From Pseudomonas sp. LS.1a (lineage in GTDB: Bacteria > Pseudomonadota > Gammaproteobacteria > Pseudomonadales > Pseudomonadaceae), in NCBI RefSeq assembly GCF_022533585.1, contig NZ_CP092827.1:56001-120000 (forward strand): a stretch of 64,000 nt of DNA, read 5' to 3'. A program made the translations under genes and the position numbers. The stretch's first letter is position 1; every line of letters begins with the position of its first letter. Below, piece after piece: positions 36,019 to 45,449 of the stretch. The notes beneath the pieces are model-generated. The model was not told the origin of the DNA. It did not search any database and worked only from the letters and a program-made list of their open reading frames with translations.

Positions 36019-36092
36019 TCGTGCAATTCGCACGACGACCCGGGCGGCATCGTGCAGGATACGTCCTTGCCGGGTTTGCCGTATTTCCATAA

Positions 36093-36683
<591 letters not shown>

Positions 36684-36685
36684 AG

Positions 36686-37156
36686 ATGGGCAGTAAGCGT
36701 TGGACAGCCCTGGCTGCCGCCCTGTTACTGGGTGGCAGCGCGGTGGCGATGGCGGCCAATGACGGCCAGGTCCGGGTCGACCAGCTGCTCGGTTCGGACC
36801 CGGAGTACCGGGAAACCTGGCAGGACACGATCAAAGGCGAGGAACGCCTGCCCGATTGGGTGGTCAATCTGACCGGCAGTGCCCAGCAGCAGATGTCCGC
36901 CGTTACCGAAGACGGCGACAAGTACCTCGTCGGCCCGTTGTGCGAAGGCCAGGACAACTGCACCTACAAGCGCCTGATCGTGGCGTTCAGCTGGGACAAG
37001 GACGATGCCTACGGGATGCTCGTGGAGGTACCCGAAGGTTTGCCGAACGACAAGTCGCCCACCCGCCATGCGCAGTACCGCTGGCTGGGTGAGCCGGACG
37101 ACGGCATGAAGGCGATGTTGAAGGAGCAGCTAAAGCGTGACCCGAACTGGTACTGA
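36686..37156 (+). CDS. ivy: Ivy-type inhibitor of C-type lysozyme
   Basis: Ivy is a periplasmic protein that blocks host C-type lysozyme and thus protects peptidoglycan. The 156-residue product has a signal peptide (MGSKRWTALAAALLLGGSAV). The mature domain holds the inhibitory loop, a short disulfide-closed turn seen as LCEGQDNCTYKRL and equivalent to the CKPHDC loop of E. coli Ivy. Family patterns such as YLVGPLC and GLPNDKSPTRHAQYRWLG are present. The start at 36686 follows GAGG. In P. aeruginosa the homologue (PA5481) also lies next to algB. Its place behind a sigma-54 promoter next to algB suggests AlgB control. Confidence 0.88.
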   Translation: MGSKRWTALAAALLLGGSAVAMAANDGQVRVDQLLGSDPEYRETWQDTIKGEERLPDWVVNLTGSAQQQMSAVTEDGDKYLVGPLCEGQDNCTYKRLIVAFSWDKDDAYGMLVEVPEGLPNDKSPTRHAQYRWLGEPDDGMKAMLKEQLKRDPNWY

Positions 37157-37902
37157 GGGTTTGCACCCGGTACGGATGAAAAGTCATGCACTGTCACGTA
37201 ATAGAAGCTGAACCTTTCTATATTTCAGGCTTCTATGATGCGCCGCCCCGAGGAGGGGCAGCGCATGACCAAGGGGCCGGGCTGTTCTGATTGTTGCAGG
37301 ATCGGAGTGGCCTAGGGGTACAGGGAGTGCCTCCAGCAATGGGCCGGGTCAGGAAAGGCGGAATCGGAAGTTTCAGGTCGGCGGTGTCATAGGGGCACCT
37401 GACCAGACCTGACTTCCGAGGAGCCATGTAGGAAACGTCTCTTCCCCTGCGCGATTTCCTCTTCGAGACACATTTTGTCTCGACCGTACATCCATTTTTT
37501 TTCGACCAACCCGGTGCTTGTACAAGTGGCATTTCAGCCATTCGGATTGTCGAACAGGCCATCTTCCTTGCCCTTTCCACTCTGCCAAATCTGCCTAAAT
37601 ATGGCGGGTTGGTCTTGTTCGGGATTCCGAACGTTGTAAATCAAGCACTTGCGAACCTTCTGGTTTGGTCAGAAATGTTATGCATTAACGGCATGGGCTA
37701 TGCGCTTCCGGCATTAGATTTCCCCCTTTGCCATCGCAATAGTTGCCGCCTTTTTCGCTGGCCCGAGCGCCCTGTCGCTCGCCTGCGGTGTCCTTACATG
37801 AAGTCGCCGGACGGAAGCATCTGCTGCTCGTGACCTAGCCAAAGGCTCTGTGACGCGCGTTTCCGTCGGGTGCCCATGACCACTAGAACAAAGGGTAAAG
37901 AC
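37157..37902. other. Long intergenic region between ivy and gltP
   Basis: This 746-bp gap holds no convincing gene. Short open frames on both strands lack ribosome sites and normal codon use. Seen within it are an imperfect hairpin just after ivy (37203-37234), a GC hairpin (37245-37259), and a perfect CGAGACA-N5-TGTCTCG inverted repeat (37464-37482) followed by eight T residues. The gltP promoter and long leader must lie here. A small RNA is possible but not shown. Confidence 0.5.
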
Positions 37903-39231
37903 ATGAAGAAGGCAAAACTGAGCCTCGCCTGGCAGATCGTCATCGGTCTGGTCCTGGGTGTTGCAATCGGCGCTCTACTGAATCATTTCAGTGCAGAAAA
38001 GGCATGGTGGATCAGCAACGTCCTCCAGCCCGCTGGTGACATCTTCATTCGCCTGATCAAGATGATCGTCGTCCCGATCGTGATTTCGTCGCTGATCGTG
38101 GGTATCGCCGGGGTTGGCGACGCGAAGAAACTTGGCAGCATCGGCCTGAAGACCATCATCTACTTCGAAGTGGTTACCACCATCGCCATCGTCGTCGGCC
38201 TGGTGTTGGCCAACCTGTTCCACCCGGGCGCCGGCATCGACATGAGCACCCTGGGTACCGTGGACATCTCCAAGTACCAGGCCACCGCGGCCGAAGTGCA
38301 GCATGAGCACGCGTTCATCGAAACCCTGCTGAACCTGATCCCGTCGAACATCTTCGCAGCGCTGATGCGTGGCGAAATGCTGCCGATCATCTTCTTCTCG
38401 GTGATGTTCGGCCTGGGCCTGTCGAGCCTGCAGGCAGAGCTGCGCGACCCTCTGGTGCGTACCTTCCAGGCGGTTTCCGAGACCATGTTCAAGGTCACCC
38501 ACATGATCATGAACTACGCTCCGATCGGCGTGTTCGCCCTGATCGCCGTGACCGTCGCCAACTTCGGTTTCAGCTCGCTGCTGCCGCTGGCCAAGCTGGT
38601 GCTGCTGGTGTACTTCGCCATCGCCTTCTTCGCCTTCATGGTGCTGGGCCTGGTTGCCCGCCTGTTCGGCTTCTCGGTGATCAAGATCATGCGCATCATG
38701 AAAGATGAGCTGATCCTTGCCTACTCCACCTCCAGCTCGGAGACCGTGCTGCCGCGCGTGATCGAGAAGATGGAGAAATACGGTGCACCGAAGTCGATCT
38801 GCTCGTTCGTGGTACCGACCGGCTACTCGTTCAACCTCGACGGCTCGACCCTGTACCAGAGCATTGCGGCCATCTTCATTGCCCAGCTGTACGGTATCGA
38901 CCTGTCGTGGAGCCAGCAGTTGCTGCTGGTGCTGACCCTGATGGTCACTTCCAAAGGTATCGCTGGCGTACCGGGTGTTTCCTTCGTGGTCCTGCTGGCC
39001 ACCCTGGGCAGCGTGGGCATCCCGCTGGAAGGCCTGGCCTTTATCGCCGGTGTCGACCGCATCATGGACATGGCCCGTACCGCCCTGAACGTTGTGGGCA
39101 ATGCCCTGGCAGCCCTGGTCATCGCTCGCTGGGAGGGCATGTACGACGCCGCCAAGGGCGAGAAGTACTACGCCTCGCTGATGGCCGGCAAGCAGGAAGC
39201 GGCCATGGTTGGCGAAACCGCCAAGCGCTGA
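37903..39231 (+). CDS. gltP: Dicarboxylate/amino acid:cation symporter (GltP type)
   Basis: This inner-membrane transporter takes up glutamate or aspartate with protons or sodium. The 442-residue product has eight spans plus two re-entrant hairpins. The serine-rich loop AYSTSSSETVLP and the later GYSFNLDGSTLYQ, GIAGVPGVSFVVL and VDRIMDMARTALNVVGN motifs define the family. The Arg of DMARTALN marks preference for acidic substrates. The start at 37903 follows AAAGGGTAAAG. A strong terminator follows the stop. Specificity between glutamate, aspartate and C4-dicarboxylates is inferred. Confidence 0.92.
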   Translation: MKKAKLSLAWQIVIGLVLGVAIGALLNHFSAEKAWWISNVLQPAGDIFIRLIKMIVVPIVISSLIVGIAGVGDAKKLGSIGLKTIIYFEVVTTIAIVVGLVLANLFHPGAGIDMSTLGTVDISKYQATAAEVQHEHAFIETLLNLIPSNIFAALMRGEMLPIIFFSVMFGLGLSSLQAELRDPLVRTFQAVSETMFKVTHMIMNYAPIGVFALIAVTVANFGFSSLLPLAKLVLLVYFAIAFFAFMVLGLVARLFGFSVIKIMRIMKDELILAYSTSSSETVLPRVIEKMEKYGAPKSICSFVVPTGYSFNLDGSTLYQSIAAIFIAQLYGIDLSWSQQLLLVLTLMVTSKGIAGVPGVSFVVLLATLGSVGIPLEGLAFIAGVDRIMDMARTALNVVGNALAALVIARWEGMYDAAKGEKYYASLMAGKQEAAMVGETAKR

Positions 39232-39253
39232 GCCTGACTGCTGCATGACCAAG

Positions 39254-39279
39254 AGCCCCGACTTGTCGGGGCTTTTTGT
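39254..39279 (+). terminator. Intrinsic terminator after gltP
   Basis: AGCCCCGAC-TT-GTCGGGGCT followed by TTTTGTT is a classic terminator, about 20 bp after the gltP stop. Confidence 0.92.
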
Positions 39280-39313
39280 TGCCTGTGAGATCCTGGGGCC
39301 GCTTTGCGGCCCT

Positions 39314-39384
39314 TTCGCGACGCAAGGCCGCTCCCACAATGGCCGGCGTATAGCGAGCTCTGTGGGAGCGGCCTTGTGTCGCGA
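39314..39384. repeat. Second-type REP pair
   Basis: Inverted units around AAGGCCGCTCCCACA (39314-39338) and TGTGGGAGCGGCCTTGTGTCG (39361-39384) face each other. The type is the same as at 15156-15219. A GC hairpin (GGGGCCGCTTTGCGGCCC) precedes it. The right arm ends about 40 bp before the next start codon. Confidence 0.85.
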
Positions 39385-39423
39385 TACGCTATCATTCGGG
39401 CATTTTTCAGGGGGAACACACGG

Positions 39424-40653
39424 ATGCTCAACGGCCTTTGGCTTGGCTTTTTCCTGGTGGCAGCAGTGTCTGCCCTGGCCCAATGGCTGGTAGGCGGCAA
39501 CGCCGGCATCTTCGCGGCGATGGTCGAGAGCATATTCGCCATGGCCAAGCTGTCGGTCGAGGTGATGGTGCTGCTGTTCGGCACGCTGACCCTGTGGCTG
39601 GGCTTTCTCAAGATCGCCGAGAAAGCTGGCATCGTCGAGTGGCTGGCCAAGGTGCTGGGCCCGCTGTTTGCCCGGCTGATGCCGGAAGTGCCACCCGGCC
39701 ACCCGGCCCTGGGCCTGATCACCATGAACTTCGCCGCCAACGGCCTGGGCCTGGATAACGCCGCCACGCCGATCGGCCTGAAGGCCATGCGCGCGCTGCA
39801 GGAGCTGAACCCCAGCAGCACCACGGCGAGCAATGCGCAGATCCTGTTCCTGGTGCTCAACGCCTCGTCGCTGACCTTGCTGCCGGTGACCATCTTCATG
39901 TACCGGGCCCAGCAAGGTGCGGCGGACCCGACCATGGTGTTCCTGCCGATCCTGCTGGCCACCAGCGTCTCGACCCTGGTCGGCCTGCTGTCGGTGGCGG
40001 TGATGCAGCGCCTGCGCCTATGGGACCCGGTAGTGCTCGCCTACCTGATCCCGGGGGCCCTGTTGCTAGGTGGGTTCATGGCCTTCCTCGGCACCCTGTC
40101 GGCGGCCGCGCTGGCCAGCCTGTCGTCGATCCTGGGCAACCTCACGTTGTTTGGCGTGATCATCCTGTTCCTGGTGGTCGGTGCCTTGAAGCGGGTGAAG
40201 GTGTATGAAGCCTTTGTCGAGGGCGCGAAAGAAGGCTTCGACGTGGCCAAGGGCCTGTTGCCTTACCTGGTGGCGATGCTGGTGGCGGTGGGTGTGCTGC
40301 GGGCTTCAGGCGCCCTGGAACTGGCCCTGGACGGTATCCGCCATGCGGTGACCTGGCTCGGCCTGGACACCCGCTTCGTCGAGGGCCTGCCCACGGCGCT
40401 GGTCAAGCCGTTCTCCGGCAGCGCGGCGCGGGCGATGCTGATCGAGACCATGCAGACCCATGGCGTGGACAGCTTCCCGGCGCTGGTGGCAGCGACGATT
40501 CAGGGCAGTACCGAAACCACCTTCTACGTGCTGGCGGTGTACTTTGGTGCCGTGGGTATCCAGCGGGTGCGTCACGCGGTCGGGTGCGCATTGCTGGCGG
40601 AATTGTCCGGGGTGATCGCGGCGATCTTCGTCTGCTACTGGTTCTTCGCCTGA
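39424..40653 (+). CDS. Fused SpmA/SpmB (nucleoside recognition) membrane protein
   Basis: The product (409 residues) joins two membrane modules that Bacillus encodes as separate spore maturation proteins SpmA and SpmB. The first half has the paired pattern MNFAANGLGLDNAATPIGLKAM, of which NGLGLDNAATPIG is the core. The second half has KPFSGSAARAMLIETM and TIQGSTETTFYVLAVYFG. Each half is a Gate/nucleoside-recognition domain, and about ten spans are predicted. Pseudomonads do not form spores, so the name reflects homology only and the true substrate is unknown. The start at 39424 follows GGGGGAACACACGG. Confidence 0.88.
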   Translation: MLNGLWLGFFLVAAVSALAQWLVGGNAGIFAAMVESIFAMAKLSVEVMVLLFGTLTLWLGFLKIAEKAGIVEWLAKVLGPLFARLMPEVPPGHPALGLITMNFAANGLGLDNAATPIGLKAMRALQELNPSSTTASNAQILFLVLNASSLTLLPVTIFMYRAQQGAADPTMVFLPILLATSVSTLVGLLSVAVMQRLRLWDPVVLAYLIPGALLLGGFMAFLGTLSAAALASLSSILGNLTLFGVIILFLVVGALKRVKVYEAFVEGAKEGFDVAKGLLPYLVAMLVAVGVLRASGALELALDGIRHAVTWLGLDTRFVEGLPTALVKPFSGSAARAMLIETMQTHGVDSFPALVAATIQGSTETTFYVLAVYFGAVGIQRVRHAVGCALLAELSGVIAAIFVCYWFFA

Positions 40654-40678
40654 CGCTCCCACAAAAAGCAGGCAGGGG

Positions 40679-41296
40679 TCAGTGAGCCGGAACGCTGGCT
40701 GCTTGCGCAATGGTCCAACTCACCACCTGCCCGGTCAGCTGGTCGCAGGCCTTGCCGAAGCCGGCAACCACCGCTGACACCTGCTTGTCGGCCAGCGGCT
40801 GGCGGATTTCGAAGCGTTTGCTGGCCAGAATACGCTGGTTGCGGCCCTGGACCAGGCGTACGTCATAGCGGATCACCACCTCCACTGCCCCGCCCGCGTG
40901 GTATTCGGTCTGGAACGCCTGCAGCTCGCCAGCCAGCTCGTAGTCGGCTTGCAGGTTGCTGTCGTCGGCGCTCAGGCGTTGTACCTGGCCGTCACGCTGG
41001 AAGCCGTCGAGCAGGCGGTTGCGCAGCAGCACCGGCACTGCATCGCTCCAGCGCGCGCCCTTGTAGCTGCTGACCACATCGCCCTGGGGAATCACGGCAA
41101 TTCGTGGCCCGGCCAGCACGTCGCTGGCCAGCGGCTTGTTCAGGCGCAATGACCAGTCCAGCGCCGGCACCGTGCGGCTGGGCTGGCTCACCGGCAGGCG
41201 GTACAGGTCGACGGGTTCGCTCTGCGGCAGGATCGAGCAGGCACTGGCCAGGCTCAGCGCGGCCGCCAGGGCCAGCAGGTGCAGCGACGGTTTCAT
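40679..41296 (-). CDS. PqiC-like (ABC-type transport auxiliary) lipoprotein
   Basis: The product (205 residues) is an outer-membrane-type lipoprotein with the lipobox LASACSIL. The mature domain has the PqiC/DUF330 pattern: YRLPVSQPSRTVP near the start, RIAVIPQGDVVSSYKGARW with a Trp in the usual place, and LQADYELAGELQAFQTEY. Such proteins pair with MCE-domain proteins in lipid transport across the envelope. It is the last gene of a four-gene unit (permease, ATPase, MCE protein, lipoprotein) and overlaps the MCE gene by 4 bp. Confidence 0.87.
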   Translation of the reverse strand: MKPSLHLLALAAALSLASACSILPQSEPVDLYRLPVSQPSRTVPALDWSLRLNKPLASDVLAGPRIAVIPQGDVVSSYKGARWSDAVPVLLRNRLLDGFQRDGQVQRLSADDSNLQADYELAGELQAFQTEYHAGGAVEVVIRYDVRLVQGRNQRILASKRFEIRQPLADKQVSAVVAGFGKACDQLTGQVVSWTIAQAASVPAH

Positions 41297-42231
41297 GGCT
41301 GGAACTCCTTGTTGTTGTCGCGGCCAAGCAGGTAACCGCCAGGGTCGGCCTCCAGTTGCCGGGAAATGCCTTTGAGTGCGTTGAGGGTTTCGCGCAATTC
41401 GCGAATCGCCGGGGTCAGCTGGTTCAGACCCTGGGCACCGTCGCCGATGGCTTCGTGGTTTTCCTGGAGCAGGCGGTTGATGGTGGCGGTGCTCTCGGCC
41501 AGCGACTGCATGGCCTGCTCGGCGCTGCCGATCGCCTGCTTGCCTTCGCTGCCCAGCAGGCCGTTGGCGTTGCGCATCAGTGCCTGGGTTTCGGCCAGGG
41601 TGGCGCTGGCCTGCTTGCCCACTTGCACCAGTTGTTCGATGGCCTGGGCGATGCTGCCGTGCTGGCCGGCGAAGGCACCGGTGGTCTTGTCGAGGTTGGC
41701 CAAGGTGTTGCTGAGGTGACCAATGTTGTCTTCGGAGAACATCTGATTGGCGTTGTGCAGCAGCAGGTTGATGTTGGTCACCAGGTCGCTGCTGTCATTG
41801 AGCAGGCGCGAAATCGGCGAGGGCGACGCGATGATCACCGGCAGTTTGCCGTCCTTGCCTTTCAGCTCTGGGCTTTGCGGGGTACCGCCGCTGAGCTGGA
41901 TGAACGAGTTGCCGGTCACGCCGGCCAGGGTCAGCTTGGCCTGGGTGTCTTCCTTTACCGGAGTGTCGGCACTCAGGCGCACCCGTGCCAGTACCCGGCG
42001 CGGGTCCTTCGGGTCCAGGCGCAGGGTAGACACGTCGCCCACCTTGATGCCGTTGTACTGCACCGGGCTGCCGCGGGACAGGCCGGAGACCGCTTCGTTG
42101 AACACCACTTCGTAGTCCTTGAAGGCATCGTCGACACTGGACTTGGCCAGCCACAGGCCGAACAGCATGGCACCGGCCACCACCAGGACGGTGACCAGGC
42201 CGATAAGAACGTGATGGGCTCGGGTTTCCAT
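41293..42231 (-). CDS. MlaD/MCE-domain lipid-binding protein
   Basis: This inner-membrane-anchored protein (312 residues) has one MCE domain that forms the lipid channel of a retrograde or anterograde lipid transporter. It has one N-terminal span (about residues 10-30) and the MCE domain at about residues 38-115, with SRGSPVQYNGIKVGDVSTLRLDP and SFIQLSGG, quoted only in part. A long C-terminal helical region follows. The single MCE domain separates it from PqiB and YebT, which have several. It starts 3 bp after the ATPase stop. Its partners are the genes at 42235, 43023 and 40679. Confidence 0.9.
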   Translation of the reverse strand: METRAHHVLIGLVTVLVVAGAMLFGLWLAKSSVDDAFKDYEVVFNEAVSGLSRGSPVQYNGIKVGDVSTLRLDPKDPRRVLARVRLSADTPVKEDTQAKLTLAGVTGNSFIQLSGGTPQSPELKGKDGKLPVIIASPSPISRLLNDSSDLVTNINLLLHNANQMFSEDNIGHLSNTLANLDKTTGAFAGQHGSIAQAIEQLVQVGKQASATLAETQALMRNANGLLGSEGKQAIGSAEQAMQSLAESTATINRLLQENHEAIGDGAQGLNQLTPAIRELRETLNALKGISRQLEADPGGYLLGRDNNKEFQP

Positions 42232-42234
42232 TGC

Positions 42235-43026
42235 TCAGCGCTCCTGCCCGGCACGGGTAGCGGCCTGCTCGGCTGCGCGCCCGCGTGGGCCATGAAAGTA
42301 TTCTTGAATCCAGGTGTCGTTGGTCTGCTCGACCTCGGCAAGCGGGCCGGCCACCAGGACCTTCTTCTGTGACAGCACGGCGATGCGGTCAGTGATGGTG
42401 TACAGGGTGTCGAGGTCGTGGGTGATGAGGAACACCGACAAGCCCAGGGCATCACGCAGGGTCAGGATCAACTGGTCGAAGGCGGCGGCGCCGATCGGGT
42501 CCAGGCCGGCGGTGGGTTCGTCGAGGAACAGAATGTCAGGGTCCAGTGCCAGGGCCCGAGCCAGCGCGGCACGCTTGATCATACCCCCCGACAGCGAGGC
42601 CGGGTATTTGTCGGCGGCCGAGATCGGCAGCCCCGCCAGGGCCAGCTTCACTCCGGCCAGGTGCTCGGCATCGGCACGGGACAGCCCGGCGTGCTCGATC
42701 AGCGGCAATGCCACGTTTTCGGTGACAGTCAGAGAAGAGAACAGTGCGCCCTTCTGGAACAGCACGCCGAAGCGCCGCTCGACCAGTGAGCGCTGCTCTT
42801 CGCGCAGGCCGGCCAAGTCCTGGCCGAACACCTTGATCTGCCCTTCGTCGGGCCGCCGCAGGCCGATGATACTGCGCAACAGCACCGATTTGCCGCTGCC
42901 CGACCCGCCGACCACGGCGAGGATCTCGCCGCGGTACAGGTCAAGGTCGAGATTTTCGTGGACGCTCTGGCGGCCGAAGCGATTGCAGATGCCGCGGGCC
43001 TCGATCACGCGTTCCTGACCACTCAC
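42235..43026 (-). CDS. MlaF-like ABC transporter ATP-binding protein
   Basis: This is the ATPase of a Mla-type lipid transporter (263 residues). Walker A is GGSGSGKSVLLRS, the signature LSGGMIKRAALARALA, Walker B ILFLDEPTAGLDP and the switch VFLITHDLDTLY. The LSGGMIKRA form with Met-Ile-Lys/Arg is typical of MlaF and plastid lipid importers. The start is a GTG overlapping the permease stop as GTGA, so the two genes are coupled. A much longer upstream open frame is only a shadow of the permease gene. Confidence 0.92.
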   Translation of the reverse strand: MSGQERVIEARGICNRFGRQSVHENLDLDLYRGEILAVVGGSGSGKSVLLRSIIGLRRPDEGQIKVFGQDLAGLREEQRSLVERRFGVLFQKGALFSSLTVTENVALPLIEHAGLSRADAEHLAGVKLALAGLPISAADKYPASLSGGMIKRAALARALALDPDILFLDEPTAGLDPIGAAAFDQLILTLRDALGLSVFLITHDLDTLYTITDRIAVLSQKKVLVAGPLAEVEQTNDTWIQEYFHGPRGRAAEQAATRAGQER

Positions 43027-44162
43027 CAGCCCATCTCCATGAAGAACAGGGCGGCCACCGCGTCCAGCACGATGACCACGAATATCGACTGCACCACCGC
43101 CGAGGTGGTGTGCGCCCCTACCGATTCGGCGCTGCCGCTGACCTTGAAGCCCTCCAGGCAGCCGATGGAAGCGATCAGAAAGGCGAAGAACGGTGCCTTG
43201 GCCAGGCCGACCAGGAAGTGCTGCACGCCGATGTCGCTTTGTAGCAGCGACAGGAACATGGCTGGCGAGATGTCCAGTGTCAGCGCGCACACCACCGCGC
43301 CGCCGACGATGCCGCAGATCATCGCGATGAAGGTCAGCAACGGTAGCGAAATCAACAGCGCCAGTACTCGCGGCACCACCAGCAGCTCCATGGGGTTCAG
43401 GCCCAAGGTGCGGATGGCGTCGATTTCCTCGTTGGCCTTCATCGAGCCGATCTGCGCGGTGAAAGCGCTGGCGGTGCGGCCGGCCATGAGGATGGCGGTC
43501 AGCAGCACGGCGAACTCGCGCAGAAACGAAAATGCCACCAGATCGACGGTAAAGATGGTCGCGCCGAAATCGGCCAGCACCGTGGCGCCGAGGAAAGCCA
43601 CCACCGCGCCCACCAGGAAGGTCAGCAGGGCGACGATGGGCGCGGCGTCCAGGCCGGTCTGTTCGATGTGCGCCACCACCGGGGTGAAGCGCCAGCGCTG
43701 CGGTTGCAGGGCGCGGCGCAGCAGGGTTTCGAGGATCAGGCCAACGAAGCCGAGCACCTGCAGGGTGTCTTGCCACAAGGCGCCGACGGCGCAGCCGATG
43801 CGCTCCAGCAGTAACAGCAGCACGTTACGCTCGGGTTCCTTGACCGGTATGCAGTAGTCCTGCACCGAGCAGTAGACGTTCTTGAGCAGTGCGCGGCTGG
43901 CGTCGGGCAGCTCGTGGGTGCAGCGTGACAGGCGTTCGGAACCGAGCAGTTCGGCCAGCAGTGAGGCACCGGCGGTATCCAGGCGGCCCAGTTGGCTGAG
44001 GTCGGCGACGGCATCGGCAGCGGCAGCGTACTGCGCGCGCAGGCGCTCGCTCTCACGCTTGAGGCTGGCGTAGTGCGCCAGGGTCCAGTCACCGGTAATG
44101 CGCAGGCAGGCCGGTTGGCTACTGGTGTCCAGGGTGGCGCTGGGGGTGGTCATCGGCTCCAT
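43023..44162 (-). CDS. MlaE-like ABC permease with N-terminal STAS domain
   Basis: The product (379 residues) is about 120 residues longer than E. coli MlaE. The extra N-terminal part (residues 1-115) looks like a STAS domain (CLRITGDWTLAHYASL, then VADLSQLGRLDTAGASLLAEL). In the Mla system STAS is a separate protein, MlaB, so here permease and MlaB function appear fused. The C-terminal part has the MlaE family motif FLREFAVLLTAILMAGRTASAF and six spans. The ATG at 44162 lacks a clear ribosome site. An ATG three codons later (44153) has GGAG upstream and is a real alternative. It heads the four-gene unit. Confidence 0.9.
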   Translation of the reverse strand: MEPMTTPSATLDTSSQPACLRITGDWTLAHYASLKRESERLRAQYAAAADAVADLSQLGRLDTAGASLLAELLGSERLSRCTHELPDASRALLKNVYCSVQDYCIPVKEPERNVLLLLLERIGCAVGALWQDTLQVLGFVGLILETLLRRALQPQRWRFTPVVAHIEQTGLDAAPIVALLTFLVGAVVAFLGATVLADFGATIFTVDLVAFSFLREFAVLLTAILMAGRTASAFTAQIGSMKANEEIDAIRTLGLNPMELLVVPRVLALLISLPLLTFIAMICGIVGGAVVCALTLDISPAMFLSLLQSDIGVQHFLVGLAKAPFFAFLIASIGCLEGFKVSGSAESVGAHTTSAVVQSIFVVIVLDAVAALFFMEMGW

Positions 44163-44276
44163 GCTACTGACTCGGCGCTAAGGCTTAGGGGCTGATCATA
44201 GCGCAGCGGACATGGGCTGTTTGGTGATTATGTGCTGTCTGTTGAGGACAGAGGGCCGCAAAGCGGCCCCTTTCAA

Positions 44277-45299
44277 TCATTGCGCCTGCGCGTCATCTAT
44301 CACCTTGAAGCGCAGCACGCCGATGACCTGCCCATCCTCGGTCAGTACCCTCACCTGCCACTTGCCCACCGGGTTCGGCGGGAAGTTCTGCTTGTGGGTC
44401 CAGGCCCGGTAGCCTTCCTTGCGCCCGCCGTGGATGTCCAGAGCAATGCGGTCGACTTCCTGGCCGTCCTTTTGCCACACGTGGTAGATCCGTTCGTTCA
44501 GGCCGCGTGGCGCGTTGATTGCGGTGTAGGCGTACAGGCCGCTGCTACGGATGCGGCTGGCGGCTATTTCGTGCAGCGAATCGCCCGGCTGGCGGTTCAG
44601 CACTTCGGTGCTGACCGCCACCTCGGTCATCCACAGGGTCGCCGGTGGTACCCAGGAGCGCAGCAGCCAGCCCCCGCCGCCGACCGCCAGGGTGACCAGC
44701 ACCAGGGCCACGGCGCGGCGCCAGTTGTTGATCGGGAAGCTGCTGGCCAGGCTGGGGAACGACAGGGCCATGGCCGCGATCAGGGCCAGCTTGAAGCTTT
44801 GCGCGGTGGTCAGGTGCAGGATGATCGGCAGCGCAGTCAGCAGGGCGGCGAACAGGGTCAGGGTGTGCAGCGCCAGGAACAGCCAGCGCCGCGGTGCCAG
44901 CCATTTGTAGTACAGCGGGTCGATGATCGAAATCAGCCCGGCCGCACCGAGCAGGCCGGTGAATACCAGCTGGCCGCTGTTCCAGGTGGTGGTGATGAAG
45001 AAGAACGGCAGCACGAAGAACAGCGATTCCTGGTGGATCATCTGCGTCGCGTAGCGTAGCAGCGGCTGCGGGATTTCGCGGTTGAAAGTGCGCGCGAACA
45101 GGCCGGTGAGGGTGTTTTCCAGCATCAGCCAGAGCCAGCTGACCAACATGAGCACGGCTACCCAGCTGGCCAGGCCAGCCTGGCGGTCGACCAGGATGAA
45201 GCTACCGATGCCGGAGAGGAAACCGCAGAGCGCGATGATGCCGGGGTAGCGTTTGAGCAGTTCGATGATGCGCTGGACGATGTGGGGGATTTGGGGCAT
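44277..45299 (-). CDS. DUF5924 family membrane protein with C-terminal DUF2914 domain
   Basis: The product (340 residues) has about seven membrane spans in residues 18-225, including SFILVDRQAGLASWVAVLML (quoted in part). A periplasmic C-terminal domain with HVWQKDGQEVDRIALDIHGG and GKWQVRVLTEDGQVIGVLRF follows. The last part matches DUF2914, a beta-rich domain seen in several envelope proteins. No function is known. It stands alone between the lipid-transport unit and a REP pair. Confidence 0.8.
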   Translation of the reverse strand: MPQIPHIVQRIIELLKRYPGIIALCGFLSGIGSFILVDRQAGLASWVAVLMLVSWLWLMLENTLTGLFARTFNREIPQPLLRYATQMIHQESLFFVLPFFFITTTWNSGQLVFTGLLGAAGLISIIDPLYYKWLAPRRWLFLALHTLTLFAALLTALPIILHLTTAQSFKLALIAAMALSFPSLASSFPINNWRRAVALVLVTLAVGGGGWLLRSWVPPATLWMTEVAVSTEVLNRQPGDSLHEIAASRIRSSGLYAYTAINAPRGLNERIYHVWQKDGQEVDRIALDIHGGRKEGYRAWTHKQNFPPNPVGKWQVRVLTEDGQVIGVLRFKVIDDAQAQ

Positions 45300-45336
45300 T
45301 GGGGGCTACAACAGAATGGGTGAGGTGGCTGTGCTG

Positions 45337-45420
45337 GCCTCTTCGCGCGGGCGCGCTCGCTCCCACAGGGTCCGGGTTGCCACTGAACTTTGTGGGAGCG
45401 GGCGTGCCCGCGAAGAGGCC
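45337..45420. repeat. Paired REP element
   Basis: Facing units lie at 45337-45369 (core with extra GCGCG) and 45391-45420. Both neighbours are minus-strand genes, so this pair is not at a convergent junction. It lies between the M16 protease 3' end and the DUF5924 5' end. Confidence 0.85.
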
Positions 45421-45449
45421 GGTACTGGCAAAAGGATACCGTCGTTTCA

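Noticed and set aside
37233..37833. Short open frames in the gap before gltP (115 codons on minus, 74 on plus)
   Set aside because: No ribosome site, no recognisable pattern, and unusual Cys- and Pro-rich composition. They are treated as non-coding.
42235..43776. 513-codon version of the lipid transporter ATPase
   Set aside because: The first half is an out-of-frame shadow of the permease gene. The GTG at 43026 overlapping the permease stop gives the normal ATPase length.
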